Of a stretch of DNA of 64,000 bases, positions 20,744-31,775 are shown one piece after another. Source of the stretch: Pseudomonas fluorescens (lineage in GTDB: Bacteria; Pseudomonadota; Gammaproteobacteria; Pseudomonadales; Pseudomonadaceae); contig NZ_CABVHY010000003.1 of assembly GCF_902497875.1 (NCBI RefSeq), positions 62,001 through 126,000 of the forward strand. Direction: 5' to 3'. The notes beneath the pieces are model-generated. The model saw only the letters and a program-made list of their open reading frames with translations, was not told where the DNA came from and ran no database searches. Made by a program: the position numbers and the translations under genes. Each line of letters opens with the position of its first letter. Positions within the stretch are counted from its first letter, which is position 1.

Positions 20744-21447
20744 ATCTGCTGCTTCTGGAAGAGGCCGACTTCATTGCGGCCGACCGGGTGATCCTGCGTG
20801 ATCGACGCTTGACCCATATGCAGGAAGTCCATCGCAGCGCTGTCGGTGACAGCCTGCGGGTCGGGCGCATCGGCGGGTTGATGGGCTCAGCCGAGGTACT
20901 GCGCCTGGAAGCCAGCGAGGCGGAATTGCGGATCAGCCTCGACCAGCCCCCACCAGCGAAACTGCCGCTGACCCTGCTGCTGGCCCTGCCACGGCCGAAG
21001 ATGCTCCGTCGGGTACTGCAAACCGTCGCCGCCATGGGCGTGCCACGGGTGGTGCTGGTGAACAGCTACCGGGTCGAGAAGAGCTTCTGGCAGACCCCAT
21101 TCCTTGAGCCGCAAGCGGTTCGCGAGCAACTGATCCTCGGCCTGGAACAAGCCAGAGACAGCGTGCTGCCGCACATCATCATCGAGAAACGCTTCAAGCC
21201 TTTCGTCGAAGACCGCCTGCCAGCGATGACCGAAGGCACCCTCGGACTGGTGGGGCATCCGGGCAACTATCCGCCCTGCCCACGCGGGCTGGACGAACCG
21301 GTGACCCTGGCGATCGGCCCTGAAGGCGGCTGGATTCCCTACGAAATCGACCTGCTGGCCAAGGCTGGCCTGCAACCGGTACAGCTCGGCGAGCGCATCC
21401 TGCGGGTCGAGACGGCTGTGACAGCCCTCCTTTCCCGATTGTTCTAA
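20740..21447 (+). CDS. rsmE: 16S rRNA m3U1498 methyltransferase, GTG start
   Basis: RsmE methylates N3 of U1498 in 16S rRNA. The 235-residue protein has an N-terminal PUA-like domain (about 1-70) and a SPOUT/trefoil-knot domain with [22 protein letters not shown] and [11 protein letters not shown]. The frame stays open far upstream through tatC, but homology begins at GTG 20740 ([11 protein letters not shown]), which also overlaps the tatC stop as GTGA. Last gene of the ubiE-to-rsmE run. Confidence 0.94.
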   Translation: MNLLLLEEADFIAADRVILRDRRLTHMQEVHRSAVGDSLRVGRIGGLMGSAEVLRLEASEAELRISLDQPPPAKLPLTLLLALPRPKMLRRVLQTVAAMGVPRVVLVNSYRVEKSFWQTPFLEPQAVREQLILGLEQARDSVLPHIIIEKRFKPFVEDRLPAMTEGTLGLVGHPGNYPPCPRGLDEPVTLAIGPEGGWIPYEIDLLAKAGLQPVQLGERILRVETAVTALLSRLF

Positions 21448-21465
21448 GTCCAGCAAAAAAGCCCC

Positions 21466-21598
21466 TGTGGCGAGGGAGCTTGCTCCCGCTGGAGCGCGAA
21501 GCGGTCCAAAAAACGGTCACCGCGTTTTATCAGGCAGAACGCATTAGCTGATTTTACGACCGCTTCGCGGCCGAGCGGGAGCAAGCTCCCTCGCCACA
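21466..21598. repeat. REPIN-like element, ~132-bp family, copy 2
   Basis: A 133-bp element bounded by TGTGGCGAGGGAGCTTGCTC and its exact reverse complement, with inner arms GCGAAGCGGTC / GACCGCTTCGC. Size and organisation match copies at 6988 and 40320. It occupies most of the gap between rsmE and the chemoreceptor gene. Confidence 0.88.
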
Positions 21599-21683
21599 GT
21601 AAGCAGCTTCGCATCTACAGATTCCGGCCGGCCTGCCGATACACTCCTGATAGACCCATCCATGCGTCAAGGGAGTTCACAGC

Positions 21684-23600
21684 ATGTATCGTTGGCTAGC
21701 CCAAAACCTGGGAAATGTGAGCGTCAATCTGAAACTCGGCATCGGCTTCGGCCTGGTGCTGCTGCTGACCCTACTGATTACCTTCACCGGCTGGATGGGC
21801 CTGAGTAGCCTGATTGAGCGCAGCGACAAGCTGGCCTACATCTCCACGCTGAACGAGCTGACCAAAGACCTGCGCATTGCCCGCATGGACTACGACATGC
21901 GCCGCGGCGAACAAGGTCCGGCAGTCGTCAGCGATCTGCTGAACCAGCTGGACGAAGGCCTGCAAGTCGCACGCAAACGGCTTCAACAGCCCGACAACAT
22001 TGCCATGCTCGACACACAGTTGGCCGCCGTAAACGAATACAAACGCGCCTTCGCCGACATGACCCAGGCAACCGCGAACCGCGAAGCCAGCCGCGCCAGA
22101 CTCGGCGCCAGCGCCGATAATGCCATGGCCCGCGTGGCGGAAGTCGAGAAGTCCGTGCTGCAAGGTGACAGCGGCGCCGAGTTCAACAACGTGATCGAGT
22201 TGAGCAAGTTGGTCCAGCAAGCGCGCTTCCAGGTTCGCGGCTACACCTATAGCGCCAAGGCCGAGGCTGAAAAGCCGGCGCTGGACGCCATCGACAATGC
22301 CCTGAACAACCTCGAGAGCTTGCCCGACAAACTGCCGGAACAGCATATCGCCAACCTGCAACAGGCTACCGAGTCGCTCAAAGACTATCGAACGACATTC
22401 AGCCAGTTCCGCGACTCCCAGGTGGCCAGCGCCGCGGCCCTGAAACGCATGGCAGACCAGGGCAGCATCCTGCTCGACATGAGCAAGCAACTGACCGCCG
22501 CGCAAATCACCCAGCGTGACAGCGATGCAGCGCGAGCCAAAAGCACCTTGGAGCTGGTGACCGTGCTGACGCTGCTGTTCGGCCTACTCGCCGCCTGGGC
22601 CATCACCCGGCAGATCGTCATTCCGCTGCAACAGACCCTGACCGTGGTCGAGCGCGTGGCTGCTGGCGATCTCAGCCAGGACCTCGACGTCCAGCGCCGC
22701 GATGAGCTCGGTCAACTGCAACGCGCCATGCAACGCATGACCGTCGGCCTGCGGGAACTGATCGGCGGCATCGGCGAGGGCGTGACGCAGATCGCCAGCG
22801 CCGCCGCCCAGCTGTCAGCCGTCACTGAACAGACCAGCGCCGGAGTCAACAGCCAGAAGGTCGAGACCGACCAGGTCGCCAGCGCCATGCATGAGATGAC
22901 TGCCACCGTGCAGGAAGTCGCACGCAATGCCGAAGAGGCCTCGGAAGCCGCCGTCGCCGCCGACCAGCAGGCCCGTGAAGGCGATAAGGTGGTCGGCGAA
23001 GCCATCGCGCAGATCGAACGCCTGGCCACCGAGGTCGGCAACTCCACCGAGGCCATGAGCCATCTCAAGCGCGAAAGCGACAAGATCGGCAGCGTGCTCG
23101 ACGTGATCAAGTCAGTGGCGCAACAGACCAACCTGCTGGCGCTCAACGCGGCTATTGAAGCCGCTCGTGCCGGTGAGGCCGGACGCGGTTTCGCAGTGGT
23201 CGCCGATGAGGTGCGCAGCCTCGCCCAGCGCACCCAGAAGTCCACCGAGGAAATCGAAGAACTGATCATCGGCTTGCAAAGCGGCACCCAGCAAGTCGCC
23301 ACCATCCTGGACAACAGCCGCAGCCTGACCGACAGCAGCGTCGAGTTGACCCGGCGCGCCGGCGGCTCGCTGGCCAATATCACCCGAACCGTGTCAGCGA
23401 TCCAGGCGATGAACCAACAAATCGCCGCCGCCGTCGAACAGCAAAGCGCCGTGGCCGAAGAGATCAACCGCAGCGTGCTGAATGTGCGAGATGTGTCGGA
23501 GCAGACCTCTGCAGCCAGTGAAGAGACCGCCGCTTCCAGCGTCGAGCTGGCGCGATTGGGGACTCATCTGCAGATGTTGGTGGGCAGGTTCAAGGTTTAG
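21684..23600 (+). CDS. Methyl-accepting chemotaxis protein, probable HBM-type sensor domain
   Basis: A 638-residue transmembrane chemoreceptor. The first membrane helix is at about 17-39, a helical periplasmic region of about 245 residues follows (40-285), and the second helix is at about 287-308. HAMP lies at about 309-362 and the signalling domain at about 380-638, with the hairpin tip [32 protein letters not shown] region. The length and all-helical character of the periplasmic part fit the helical bimodular (HBM) class, which in P. putida McpS binds TCA-cycle acids and in other receptors polyamines. The ligand cannot be read from the sequence. There is no CheR-binding pentapeptide at the C-terminus. 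Confidence 0.9.
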   Translation: MYRWLAQNLGNVSVNLKLGIGFGLVLLLTLLITFTGWMGLSSLIERSDKLAYISTLNELTKDLRIARMDYDMRRGEQGPAVVSDLLNQLDEGLQVARKRLQQPDNIAMLDTQLAAVNEYKRAFADMTQATANREASRARLGASADNAMARVAEVEKSVLQGDSGAEFNNVIELSKLVQQARFQVRGYTYSAKAEAEKPALDAIDNALNNLESLPDKLPEQHIANLQQATESLKDYRTTFSQFRDSQVASAAALKRMADQGSILLDMSKQLTAAQITQRDSDAARAKSTLELVTVLTLLFGLLAAWAITRQIVIPLQQTLTVVERVAAGDLSQDLDVQRRDELGQLQRAMQRMTVGLRELIGGIGEGVTQIASAAAQLSAVTEQTSAGVNSQKVETDQVASAMHEMTATVQEVARNAEEASEAAVAADQQAREGDKVVGEAIAQIERLATEVGNSTEAMSHLKRESDKIGSVLDVIKSVAQQTNLLALNAAIEAARAGEAGRGFAVVADEVRSLAQRTQKSTEEIEELIIGLQSGTQQVATILDNSRSLTDSSVELTRRAGGSLANITRTVSAIQAMNQQIAAAVEQQSAVAEEINRSVLNVRDVSEQTSAASEETAASSVELARLGTHLQMLVGRFKV

Positions 23601-23645
23601 AGGGTGATGCGGATGCCTCGGTTTATCTGAAACCGAGGCGATGCC

Positions 23646-23711
23646 ATCGCGAGCAAGCTCGCTCCCACAAATACACCGCGGACAAACTGTGGGAGCGAGC
23701 TTGCTCGCGAT
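23646..23711. repeat. REP pair (GGGAGCGAGCTTGCTCGC family)
   Basis: Perfect 24-bp arms (start ATCGCGAGCAAGCTCGC, end with its complement) flank an 18-base loop, between the convergent chemoreceptor and ABC ATPase genes. This is a different REP family from the GCAGCCTGCGGC type. As a strong hairpin in a convergent gap it could double as a transcription stop for both sides. Confidence 0.88.
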
Positions 23712-23733
23712 AGCGGTTCGGCAGGCGCTAAAT

Positions 23734-24468
23734 TTATAGAACCTGGCGCAAAAAGGCCTGCGCCCGCAGATCCTTCGGCGAAGCGAAGAATTCATCGGGC
23801 GGGGAATCTTCCAGCAGCTTACCGTGATCGAAGAACAGCACCCGGTCCGCCACTTCCCGGGCGAAGCCCATTTCGTGGGTGACGCAGACCATGGTCATGC
23901 CTTCCAGGGCCAGGGTTTTCATTACGTCGAGGACTTCACCAACCATTTCCGGGTCGAGCGCCGAGGTCGGTTCATCGAACAACATCACCTTCGGTTCCAT
24001 GGCCAATGCCCGGGCTATCGCCACCCGCTGTTGCTGACCGCCGGAGAGGCGTGAAGGGAACTCGTTGGCCTTCTGCGCAATACCGACCTTTTCCAGCAAC
24101 GCCCGGGCCTTGGCTTCGCGCTCCTGCTTACCGCGCTTGCGCACGACTTTCTGCGCCAGGCAGAGGTTTTCCAGCACGGTCATGTGCGGGAACAGGTTGA
24201 AATGCTGGAAGACCATCCCGACTTCACGGCGGTAGGCATTGACGTCGGTTTTCGGGTTGGCCAGTTCCAGGCCATCGATGCTGACGGAACCGGAGTCGAA
24301 CTCTTCCAGGCCATTGAGGCAGCGCAGGAAGGTCGACTTGCCGGAACCCGACGGGCCGATCACCACCAGCACTTCGCCCTTGGCCACGTGCGTGGTGACG
24401 TTATCCACCGCGCGAACTACATGGCCACGGGTGTCGAAGACTTTTACCAGATCGCGGACTTCAATCAC
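23734..24468 (-). CDS. Polar amino-acid ABC transporter ATP-binding protein
   Basis: This is the nucleotide-binding subunit of an amino-acid importer. Walker A is GPSGSGKST, the Q-loop is [12 protein letters not shown], the signature is LSGGQQQR, Walker B is [13 protein letters not shown], and the switch His is in CVTHEMG. GTG 24468 is preferred (244 residues, begins [11 protein letters not shown]) because GGAGG lies upstream; a TTG seven codons earlier has no such site. It overlaps the permease gene by eight bases. Family members serve Gln, Glu, Arg or Lys; specificity is not resolved. Confidence 0.92.
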   Translation of the reverse strand: MIEVRDLVKVFDTRGHVVRAVDNVTTHVAKGEVLVVIGPSGSGKSTFLRCLNGLEEFDSGSVSIDGLELANPKTDVNAYRREVGMVFQHFNLFPHMTVLENLCLAQKVVRKRGKQEREAKARALLEKVGIAQKANEFPSRLSGGQQQRVAIARALAMEPKVMLFDEPTSALDPEMVGEVLDVMKTLALEGMTMVCVTHEMGFAREVADRVLFFDHGKLLEDSPPDEFFASPKDLRAQAFLRQVL

Positions 24469-25420
24469 TTTGCGCGAGCCTCCGCTCAAGCCGGCTGGCG
24501 ATTTTCGACAGCGGCAGGTTGATCAACAGATACAGTCCCGCCACGCAGAACAGGATCTCGAACGGCGAAAACGAGGTGGTGATGACTTCCCGACCGCTCT
24601 TGAGCAGTTCGGTAATGGCGATCACCGACACCAGCGAGGTGTCTTTCACCAGGCTGATGAATTGCCCCGCCAGCGGCGGCAGCACTCGCTTGAAGGCCTG
24701 TGGCAGGACCACATGGCGCATCGACTGGCCAGCGCTCAGACCCAGCGAGCGCGCAGCCTCGTTCTGGCCTCGGGCAATCGACTGCACACCGGAACGGACG
24801 ATCTCCGCGACATAGGCGCCGGTGAACAGCGACAGCGCGGCAATCCCGGCGAATTCGCGGGACAGGTTCAACACTGTACCGATGAAGAAGTAGAAAATGA
24901 AAATCTGCACCAGCAATGGCGTGCCGCGCACCAGCTCGACATAGACCGTCGACAGGTCGCGCAAGGTCGGGTTGTTCGATAGCCGGCACAGACCGGTCGC
25001 CAGGCCGATCACCAGCCCGAGCACACCGGACACCACCGACAGCCAAAGCGTGGTCCAAAGGCCCCAGAGCAGCGGCCCTGCTGCCCAATGGCGAGTGACA
25101 CCAATCACATCGCCTTCGGCCACATCGTCGCCACGGGCGATTTGCAGGCTGTTGTCGTCGACCGTCAGGTGCTGTTCGTCACCTGCTTCGTTGCGCAGGG
25201 TGACTTCGGCTTTATCGCCTTTACGCACCAGTTCGCTGACAGTTGAGATATCCGCTGCCCGCTGGGATTCTTCAGCGTGGTAGACGAAGTATTGCGGCAC
25301 CCGGTTCCAGCGCCACTCATAGGACATCAGCGAGGTGGCGTAATACAACGCGCCAGCCAAGCCGATCAGCACCAGCACCGTCAACAGGTGCCAGGGCCAT
25401 AGGACTTTTTTCTGTTTCAT
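24461..25420 (-). CDS. Polar amino-acid ABC transporter permease with extra periplasmic segment
   Basis: A 319-residue HisMQ-family permease. A first helix (about 9-30) is followed by a hydrophilic stretch of about 75 residues (about 34-108) before the core. The core has the [13 protein letters not shown] entry helix and the EAA loop [20 protein letters not shown]. Ordinary amino-acid permeases of about 220-240 residues lack this N-terminal insert. ATG 25420 (MKQKKVLW) is chosen; a longer frame to 25474 begins in a REP fragment. It lies between the binding-protein and ATPase genes on the same strand. Confidence 0.9.
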   Translation of the reverse strand: MKQKKVLWPWHLLTVLVLIGLAGALYYATSLMSYEWRWNRVPQYFVYHAEESQRAADISTVSELVRKGDKAEVTLRNEAGDEQHLTVDDNSLQIARGDDVAEGDVIGVTRHWAAGPLLWGLWTTLWLSVVSGVLGLVIGLATGLCRLSNNPTLRDLSTVYVELVRGTPLLVQIFIFYFFIGTVLNLSREFAGIAALSLFTGAYVAEIVRSGVQSIARGQNEAARSLGLSAGQSMRHVVLPQAFKRVLPPLAGQFISLVKDTSLVSVIAITELLKSGREVITTSFSPFEILFCVAGLYLLINLPLSKIASRLERRLAQSD

Positions 25421-25463
25421 TGGGTTTACAGGTTCCGAATTCTTTGTCGCCAGGGAAGGCCTC

Positions 25464-25483
25464 ATCGCGAGCAAGCTCGCGAT
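25464..25483. repeat. Solitary REP fragment
   Basis: ATCGCGAGCAAGCTCGCGAT is a single palindromic REP core of the GAGCGAGCTTGCTCGC family in the 104-bp gap between binding-protein and permease genes. In the mRNA it would form a hairpin between the two cistrons, a position where REP elements can stabilise the upstream message. Confidence 0.7.
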
Positions 25484-25524
25484 TGGAGCGGCGCGGTGCT
25501 ACTGACACCCCACCGCCAAAGTCC

Positions 25525-26325
25525 TTACTCCATATCCTTGAGCCAGGCGGTGTCTTTGAACCACTTGTCATGGATGCGATCGTAGGTGCCGTCTTCGCGG
25601 ATCTGGTGCAGGAAGTTGTTGATGAAGTTGAGGCTGTCGTAGTCGCCTTTCTTCAGGCCAAAGGCCAGCGGCTCGTAGGTGAATGGCTTGTCGATGAACA
25701 CCAGCTTGCCGTTGCCGACCTTGTTCACCGCCACGACGTTGTAAGGCGCGTCGTAGATAAAGGCGTCAGCCTTGCCATTGACCACGTCGAGCACCGCTTC
25801 CTGCTCGTTGTCGTAGCCGTGGTACTGGGCCTTGGAAATCAGCTTTTTGGCGACCATTTCGCCGGTGGTGCCGAGCTTGGAGGTGATGCGGTAGTCAGCT
25901 TTGTTCAGGTCTTTGTAGGACTTGATGGTGCCTTCCAGCTCCTTGCGGATCAGCAGGGTCTGGCCAACCACGATGAACGGTTCGCTGAAGTTCAGGCGCA
26001 GGTTGCGTTCCTGGGTCAGGGTCATGCCGCTGCCAATCATGTCGAACTTGTCGGTCAGCAGGGCCGGGATGATGCCGTCATAGCCGGTGGAAACCGTTTC
26101 CAGCTTGACGCCCATGGCCTTGGCCATGGCTTTGAGCAGGTCGACTTCGAAGCCGATGATCTCGCCACGCTTGTTGGTCATCTGGAACGGCATGTAGGTC
26201 GGGTCCATGCCGACTTTCAGTGTGCCGCGCTTGACCGCGTCCTCGATGGCGCCGGCCTGAGCCGTGTTGACTGCAACCATTGCCGTGACGCCAAGCAGCA
26301 GCATCGAGAGATACTTCTTCATCAT
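25525..26325 (-). CDS. Periplasmic amino-acid binding protein of ABC transporter
   Basis: A solute-binding protein of SBP family 3. A Sec signal peptide (about 1-24, KKYLSMLLLGVTAMVAVNTAQA) precedes the mature start GAIEDAVKRGTLKVG. The family signature region is GFEVDLLKAMAKAMGV. Other core segments are FDMIGSGMTLTQERN and the hinge region FIYDAPYN. AGGGGA lies before two adjacent ATG codons; 26325 is used. It is first in the transcript, followed by permease and ATPase. The ligand is a polar amino acid by family; which one is not determined. Confidence 0.92.
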   Translation of the reverse strand: MMKKYLSMLLLGVTAMVAVNTAQAGAIEDAVKRGTLKVGMDPTYMPFQMTNKRGEIIGFEVDLLKAMAKAMGVKLETVSTGYDGIIPALLTDKFDMIGSGMTLTQERNLRLNFSEPFIVVGQTLLIRKELEGTIKSYKDLNKADYRITSKLGTTGEMVAKKLISKAQYHGYDNEQEAVLDVVNGKADAFIYDAPYNVVAVNKVGNGKLVFIDKPFTYEPLAFGLKKGDYDSLNFINNFLHQIREDGTYDRIHDKWFKDTAWLKDME

Positions 26326-26499
26326 CAAGTCCCCTGAACCCGTTTTATTGTGAGGCGCGCAAAAAGCCGATTTTCATTTGAAAACCGGCAGATACGGACA
26401 ATAAGTTGTCCGGGCGCACCAATTCGGGGAGCGATGCTAACTCACCCGGCGGGTAGCACAAGGGGTTGGGCAGGATTTGTTGTTACAGGGACCACCAAA

Positions 26500-26602
26500 A
26501 AAAAGATCGCAGTCTCCGTCAGCGCCTACGCCGACCGCGTATACCCGCGAATTATCGGGTGTACGCAAATTCCGTAGGAGCTGCCGCAGGCTGCGATCTT
26601 TT
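26500..26602. repeat. REP pair (GCAGCCTGCGGCAGCTCC family), one arm diverged
   Basis: The right arm GTAGGAGCTGCCGCAGGC (26574-26602) is canonical. The left arm has drifted (GATCGCAGTCTCCGTCAGCG). The element fills much of the 317-bp gap between the binding-protein gene and opgH. Apart from it and the hairpin at 26609, I see only AT-rich sequence that should hold the binding-protein promoter. Confidence 0.75.
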
Positions 26603-26608
26603 GGCAGA

Positions 26609-26637
26609 CGCCCCGCTCCCTAGCCAGGAGCAGGGCG
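26609..26637 (-). terminator. Hairpin after opgH
   Basis: On the minus strand an 11-bp stem, CGCCCTGCTCC with GGAGCGGGGCG (one U-G pair), begins six bases after the opgH stop. No U tract follows, so it may be a terminator aided by Rho or an RNA-stabilising stem. Confidence 0.4.
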
Positions 26638-26642
26638 CTTCA

Positions 26643-29213
26643 TCAGGCTGGCTGTGCTTCAGCCGATATCGGCTGGAGCGGCAGCAGCGGCGCATGGGGA
26701 TCAGCTTCGATCGACTGGCGCCAGGCACTCAGCCATTCGGCGTGATCTTCGTTCCAGACCTGCTCATGCAAGCGCCCCAGAGCTACCGGATCACTCAGCA
26801 GAGCCACACGTTCGTCGTTGCTGAGCCCGGCAGGGCCGACTTTCAGCGCGTGACGCACTCGCTCGATACGCAGCCATTCGATCGGCTCGGCCCCGCGGTG
26901 ACGGGACGTGGCCAAGGCACATGCCAGGGCGTTCTGCTGCGGATCGACCACTGCTCGAATGAACCCTTCCTTGAGCGCGTGCCAACGGTTTTCGTGGGTG
27001 TACTGATCGGTCGCCAGCAATTCCTGTGGCGGCGCGTACTCCTCAGGAATCAGGAACAGGCTTTCGTCACGGGACTTGAGACCCAGACCGACACGGCTGG
27101 AAATCACCGAGACCGGGATCGACAGCATCAGCGAGCCGACGATCGGTACCAGCCACCAGAGGAAGCTTGGGTTGAGCCAGATCACCAGCAAGGCCCAGAA
27201 GAAGCCCAGCAAGGTTTGCGGACCATGGCGACGCACCGCTTCGCTCCACGGAGTGGAATCGTCGTCACGTTGCGGGGAGTTCCAGGTCGCGGCCCAGCCG
27301 AGGAACGCGGCGAGCACGAAACGGGTATGGAAAACCATCCGCACTGGCGCCAGCAGCATGGAGAACAGCATCTCCAGCAACATCGACAGGGTCACCTTGA
27401 ACTTGCCACCGAACTCTTTCGCGCCCTTGGCCCAGATCAGGATGATGCTCAACAACTTCGGCAGGAACAGCAGCACGATGGTGGTCGAGAACAGCGCAAT
27501 GGCCTTGTCCGGATGCCATTGCGGCCACAGCGGATAGAGCTGCCGGGGCTCAAGGAAGTACTGCGGCTCCATCAGCGTGTTGACCGCCAGCAGCGCAGTC
27601 GACAGCACCAGGAAGAAGAACCACAACGGCGCCGACAAGTAGGACATCACACCGGTCAGGAACACCGCGCGGTGCACCGGGTGCATGCCCTTGACCAGGA
27701 ACAGCCGGAAGTTCATCAGGTTGCCGTGACACCAGCGGCGGTCACGCTTGAGTTCGTCGAGCAGGTTCGGCGGCAGTTCTTCATAGCTGCCGGGCAAGTC
27801 GTAGGCAATCCACACGCCCCAGCCGGCACGGCGCATCAGCGCAGCTTCGACGAAGTCGTGGGAGAGGATCGTACCGGCGAACGCGCCTTTACCGGGCAAT
27901 GGCGCCAGGGCGCAATGCTCTATGAACGGCTTCATGCGAATGATCGCGTTGTGACCCCAATAGTGGGATTCACCCAACTGCCAGAAGTGCAAGCCCGCGG
28001 TAAACAATGGACCGTACACGCGAGTGGCGAACTGCTGCATGCGTGCATACAGCGTGTCCATGCCCGAAGCGCGTGGTGCGGTCTGAATGATCCCGGCGTC
28101 CGGCGTGGCTTCCATCAAGCGCACCAGACTACTCAGGCATTCACCACTCATCACGCTGTCGGCGTCGAGCACCACCATGTACTTGTAATCACCGCCCCAA
28201 CGACGGCAGAAGTCGTCGAGGTTGCCGCTTTTGCGTTTGACCCGACGGCGACGACGGCGATAGAAGATCTTGCCGAAGGCCTTGGCCTCACGGCAAACGT
28301 CCAGCCAGGCCTGCTGCTCGGCAACACAAATGTCAGCGTCGTTACTGTCGCTGAGAACGAAGAAGTCGAAGCGATCCAGGTTACCGGTCGCCGCAACCGA
28401 CTCGAACGTCGCTCGCAAACCGGCGAATACCCGCGGTACGTCTTCGTTGCAGATCGGCATCACCAGCGCGGTGCGCGCATCCTTGGCGATCGGCTCGTTG
28501 CCAGCACTTTTACCGGAAATGCGATATTTGTCATGCCCGGTGAGCAACTCGAGGAAGCCCATCAGTGCGGTCCAGAAGCCCGCCGATACCCAGCAGAACA
28601 GAATCCCGAACAATATCAGGATGCTGGTTTGCAGCGCATACGGCAGCACTTGCACAGCGGTTTGACTCAACGATTGATGCAGCACTTCGTTCAGGTCGAC
28701 AAACGACCAGCCCTGGTACGGCATGATGCCTTTCATGTACCAGCCGGCAACGATGGTCTGGCCGAGCATCAGCACCAGCAAAATGTAACGACGGATCGAA
28801 CCGACCGTGCGCCAGCGGGCGGCCGGCAGCACACGCTCATCGCGCGGCGGTGCCGGAGGGTTAGTGCGCCCGGTCAGGCGACGCCAGCCGCGCACCAGGA
28901 TATTGGTGCGCCACGGCTCCGGCACGACCTTGGTCCGACGAATCGGCGGGGTCGCCTTGAGGCAGACCCGGCCTTCGGCGTCGACCGCCAACATCTCGGC
29001 CTCCTCCAGCTCTTGCGCGGAGTTCAAGGTCAGGCGGCGGCCTACCGAGGCTTGTGCAGCCTCGACAGGCGCGTCGAACGTCGAAGACGACAGGCGTTCA
29101 TGCAACTCGCTGAACGACTTGCAACCCGCCAGTTCGGCGCGTTGCGCATCGCTCATCGGCAGATGCGCCAGATACTCGGCGAGAGTCTCTGGCTGTACTT
29201 GGGAATCACTCAT
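26643..29213 (-). CDS. opgH: Glucans biosynthesis glucosyltransferase H
   Basis: OpgH (MdoH) is the inner-membrane family 2 glucosyltransferase that builds the beta-1,2 backbone of osmoregulated periplasmic glucans from UDP-glucose. The 856-residue protein has an N-terminal cytoplasmic part, membrane helices at about 140-215, and a catalytic domain with [11 protein letters not shown] (DxD) and [10 protein letters not shown] (the Q/RxxRW-like motif). A cluster of further membrane helices lies in the C-terminal third. It overlaps the end of opgG by eight bases, giving a coupled opgG-opgH operon. Confidence 0.95.
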   Translation of the reverse strand: MSDSQVQPETLAEYLAHLPMSDAQRAELAGCKSFSELHERLSSSTFDAPVEAAQASVGRRLTLNSAQELEEAEMLAVDAEGRVCLKATPPIRRTKVVPEPWRTNILVRGWRRLTGRTNPPAPPRDERVLPAARWRTVGSIRRYILLVLMLGQTIVAGWYMKGIMPYQGWSFVDLNEVLHQSLSQTAVQVLPYALQTSILILFGILFCWVSAGFWTALMGFLELLTGHDKYRISGKSAGNEPIAKDARTALVMPICNEDVPRVFAGLRATFESVAATGNLDRFDFFVLSDSNDADICVAEQQAWLDVCREAKAFGKIFYRRRRRRVKRKSGNLDDFCRRWGGDYKYMVVLDADSVMSGECLSSLVRLMEATPDAGIIQTAPRASGMDTLYARMQQFATRVYGPLFTAGLHFWQLGESHYWGHNAIIRMKPFIEHCALAPLPGKGAFAGTILSHDFVEAALMRRAGWGVWIAYDLPGSYEELPPNLLDELKRDRRWCHGNLMNFRLFLVKGMHPVHRAVFLTGVMSYLSAPLWFFFLVLSTALLAVNTLMEPQYFLEPRQLYPLWPQWHPDKAIALFSTTIVLLFLPKLLSIILIWAKGAKEFGGKFKVTLSMLLEMLFSMLLAPVRMVFHTRFVLAAFLGWAATWNSPQRDDDSTPWSEAVRRHGPQTLLGFFWALLVIWLNPSFLWWLVPIVGSLMLSIPVSVISSRVGLGLKSRDESLFLIPEEYAPPQELLATDQYTHENRWHALKEGFIRAVVDPQQNALACALATSRHRGAEPIEWLRIERVRHALKVGPAGLSNDERVALLSDPVALGRLHEQVWNEDHAEWLSAWRQSIEADPHAPLLPLQPISAEAQPA

Positions 29214-31062
29214 CGGCAGGCAACTGGTAGCTCCAGGTCTCGGTCAATACTTTTTCAGTTTTTACCGATTCCGGGGTGACTGGGGCCGCTTCGGCAGCTG
29301 CAGGCTGCTTGGCGTCTGGTTCTTTCTGTTCGTCCTGTTTTTTCTGCTCTTGTTTCTGTTGCTGGTCTTTCTGGTCTTTCTGGTCTTTCTGGTCTTTCTG
29401 ATCTTTCTGCTCTTGCACTGCTTGAGCCGCTTGAGCCGCTTGCTTCTCTTGCTGCTTGGCGGCGATTTTGTCGGCCTTGGCAATTGAAGAGCTGGTCACA
29501 GGAGCAACCTTGGCAGGCTCCGAAGCCTCGATGTTATGGACCAGCGCGGCACGCATCTCGGTCGGCTTGTTCGCATCCTTGATCTTCATGCGCAGCGTCA
29601 GGCGCCAGCCTTGGGTCTCAGGATTGTAGCGAACGCTGTTTTCCACCAGTTCGGCATTGTCGCCAACGCTGACCTGGCTGCGAACTTCCGCGTCCTGCGG
29701 CAGATCCTTGAGGGACGGACCCTGGAAGTCCACCAGATACGCGACACTGCCGTCCGGCTGACGGATCAGGTTGGACTGCTTCACGTCACCGGTAGAGCGC
29801 AGGGTCTGCTGGACCCAGGCGCTGTCGACCGGATGCAGCGCAGCTTCGTCCATGGTCCAGTGCATACGGTAAGCGAAGTCCAGCGGCTGGCCTGGCTCAG
29901 GGAGCTTTTCCGGGCTCCAGAAAGCTACGATATTATCGTTGGTTTCGTCGGCGGTCGGAATCTCGACCAGATCGACGGAGCCTTTGCCCCAGTCGCCCTT
30001 CGGTTCGATCCAGGCGCTTGGACGCTTGTCGTACCGGTCGTCGAGGTCTTCGTAGTTGCTGAAGTCACGACCACGTTGCAGCAGACCGAAACCACGCGGG
30101 TTCTCGACCGAGAAATTGCTCACGGCCAGGTGTTTCGGGTTATTCAGCGGACGCCAGATCCATTCGCCATTGCCGGCATGAATCGACAGACCGTCTGAAT
30201 CGTGCAGTTCACGACGATAATTGAGCACCTTCGATGGCTGATTCGCGCCAAACAGGAACATGCTGGTCAACGGGGCGATGCCGAGCTTGTTGACCTTGTC
30301 ACGCAGGTAAACCTGCGCCTTGACGTCGACGATGGTGTCGCTGCCCGGACGCAGGGTCAGCCGGTAGGCACCGGTCGAACGCGGCGAATCCAGCAAGGCA
30401 AAGATCACCAGGTGCTTGTCGCCCGACTTGGGTTGCTGAATCCAGAATTCAGTGAAGCGCGGGAATTCTTCACCGGACGGCAGCGCGGTGTCGATCGCCA
30501 GGCCACGAGCGGACAAACCATAGATGTGGCCTTTGCCGACAACGCGGAAGTAACTCGCGCCGAGCATGGTCATGATCTCGTCTTGCTTGTCAGCCTTATT
30601 GACCGGGTACAGCACCCGGAAACCGGCATAACCCAGCTGTTCGGTAGCCTTCGGATCGACTTTGACATCGCCAAAATCGAAACGACTTGGGTCGTACTTG
30701 ATCTCTTGAACGGTGGTCGCGGTGATTTCGTTGATCTTCACCGGCGTGTCGAAATGCATGCCCTGGTGATAGAACGACAGCTTGAACGGGGTTTTCTGAT
30801 CGGCCCATTCGGCTTTTTCGGTGCGGAAACGAATTTTCTGATAATCGGCAAACTTCATTTCCCGAAATTCGTTCGGCAGGTTACTGCGCGGGGCTTCGTA
30901 CTTTTGCGCGGCCAGCTCTTTTGCCTTGGCCGACACATCATTCAGATTGAAAGCCCAAAGCTGGCCGGCGCTGAGCAGACACAGCAGTGCAGAGCCGGTC
31001 GCTAGAGCGTTTCGTAACCGTTTGGCAGACAATTTTGGTGTAATACAGGGACTAACAATCAC
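29206..31062 (-). CDS. opgG: Glucans biosynthesis protein G, with repeat-containing C-terminal tail
   Basis: OpgG (MdoG) is a periplasmic protein needed for glucan release and branching. GTG 31062 is taken as start (618 residues): GAGG lies seven bases before it, and the product has a signal peptide ending near GQLWA. The core (about 40-540) matches OpgG/OpgD, with segments such as [14 protein letters not shown] and the C-terminal immunoglobulin-like domain. Beyond it is an unusual tail rich in Lys, Asp and Gln with about five KDQ-type triplets, then an Ala/Pro stretch and a terminal [12 protein letters not shown]. The E. coli protein (511 residues) has no such tail. Confidence 0.93.
   Translation of the reverse strand: MIVSPCITPKLSAKRLRNALATGSALLCLLSAGQLWAFNLNDVSAKAKELAAQKYEAPRSNLPNEFREMKFADYQKIRFRTEKAEWADQKTPFKLSFYHQGMHFDTPVKINEITATTVQEIKYDPSRFDFGDVKVDPKATEQLGYAGFRVLYPVNKADKQDEIMTMLGASYFRVVGKGHIYGLSARGLAIDTALPSGEEFPRFTEFWIQQPKSGDKHLVIFALLDSPRSTGAYRLTLRPGSDTIVDVKAQVYLRDKVNKLGIAPLTSMFLFGANQPSKVLNYRRELHDSDGLSIHAGNGEWIWRPLNNPKHLAVSNFSVENPRGFGLLQRGRDFSNYEDLDDRYDKRPSAWIEPKGDWGKGSVDLVEIPTADETNDNIVAFWSPEKLPEPGQPLDFAYRMHWTMDEAALHPVDSAWVQQTLRSTGDVKQSNLIRQPDGSVAYLVDFQGPSLKDLPQDAEVRSQVSVGDNAELVENSVRYNPETQGWRLTLRMKIKDANKPTEMRAALVHNIEASEPAKVAPVTSSSIAKADKIAAKQQEKQAAQAAQAVQEQKDQKDQKDQKDQKDQQQKQEQKKQDEQKEPDAKQPAAAEAAPVTPESVKTEKVLTETWSYQLPADE
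29364..29408. repeat. 9-bp tandem repeat inside opgG
   Basis: Four perfect units of GGTCTTTCT and a fifth with one change (GATCTTTCT) lie in the opgG tail, reading as repeated Lys-Asp-Gln on the coding strand. Because the unit is nine bases, gain or loss keeps the frame and changes only tail length. Confidence 0.9.
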
Positions 31063-31300
31063 GAGCAACCCTCGCCGAAAACAGATCAGAAAACCAACGG
31101 CCAGCTTCTATATGCCAGGTTGGCGAGCATTGTTCCGACTCCGATGGGACTAAATGATTCCCCAAACGGTTCCGGACAAGTCTCTACCTAAGTCAAAATG
31201 GACCAACGAACGCTGATCCCCGTAGCGCGCGATTATCTAGTAGGCCGCGTTACAACGCATCAGGGGTAACAAAGTATTTATCGCGAAAACGCCAGATTTC

Positions 31301-31316
31301 AGGCCCAAAAGGGCCT
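31301..31316. other. Palindrome between dtd and opgG
   Basis: AGGCCC-AAAA-GGGCCT lies 21 bases after the dtd stop (minus-strand direction). A T-rich stretch precedes rather than follows it on that strand, so it is not a standard terminator for dtd. The remainder of the 275-bp gap (31063-31337) must contain the opgG promoter; no clear motif was found. Confidence 0.4.
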
Positions 31317-31337
31317 AAAAAGATGTTTCAAGCGCTT

Positions 31338-31775
31338 TCAGGTCTGTAACAGGAAGGTCACTGGGCCATCATTGACCAAATGCACCTGCATGTCCGCGCC
31401 AAATATCCCTGATGCCACATTGCCATGCAACTGCCGCGCCCTTATTAATAGATAGTCAAAAAGCTCTTCTCCCAATGCCGGAGGGGCAGCGGTAGAAAAG
31501 CTCGGGCGCAAACCGTTCCTGGTATCGGCGGCCAGGGTGAACTGCGACACCAGTAGCAAACCGCCACCGACGTCCGCCAAAGACAGGTTCATCTTGCCTT
31601 CGACATCACTGAATACCCGATAGTTAAGCAGCTTATGCAGCAATTTGTCGGCACTGGCCCGAGTATCCTCGGGTTCGACCGCCACCAGCACCAACAACCC
31701 CTGGTCTACTGCGCCAACGATCTCCCCCGCCACCTCGACTCGCGCGCTACGTACGCGCTGTAGCAAGCCCTTCAT
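31338..31775 (-). CDS. dtd: D-aminoacyl-tRNA deacylase
   Basis: Dtd removes D-amino acids wrongly loaded on tRNA, keeping translation homochiral. The 145-residue length is exact for the family. The two defining motifs are present: SQFTLAAD (family SQFTLxA) and NDGPVTF (family NxGPVT, the cis Gly-Pro that excludes L-amino acids). It overlaps pip by four bases, as in other pseudomonads. Confidence 0.96.
   Translation of the reverse strand: MKGLLQRVRSARVEVAGEIVGAVDQGLLVLVAVEPEDTRASADKLLHKLLNYRVFSDVEGKMNLSLADVGGGLLLVSQFTLAADTRNGLRPSFSTAAPPALGEELFDYLLIRARQLHGNVASGIFGADMQVHLVNDGPVTFLLQT

Noticed and set aside
26466..29279. 937-codon open frame on + antisense to opgH
   Set aside because: The translated product is Gln/Arg/His-rich with no family features, while the minus frame is a textbook OpgH. 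High-GC bias creates such shadows.
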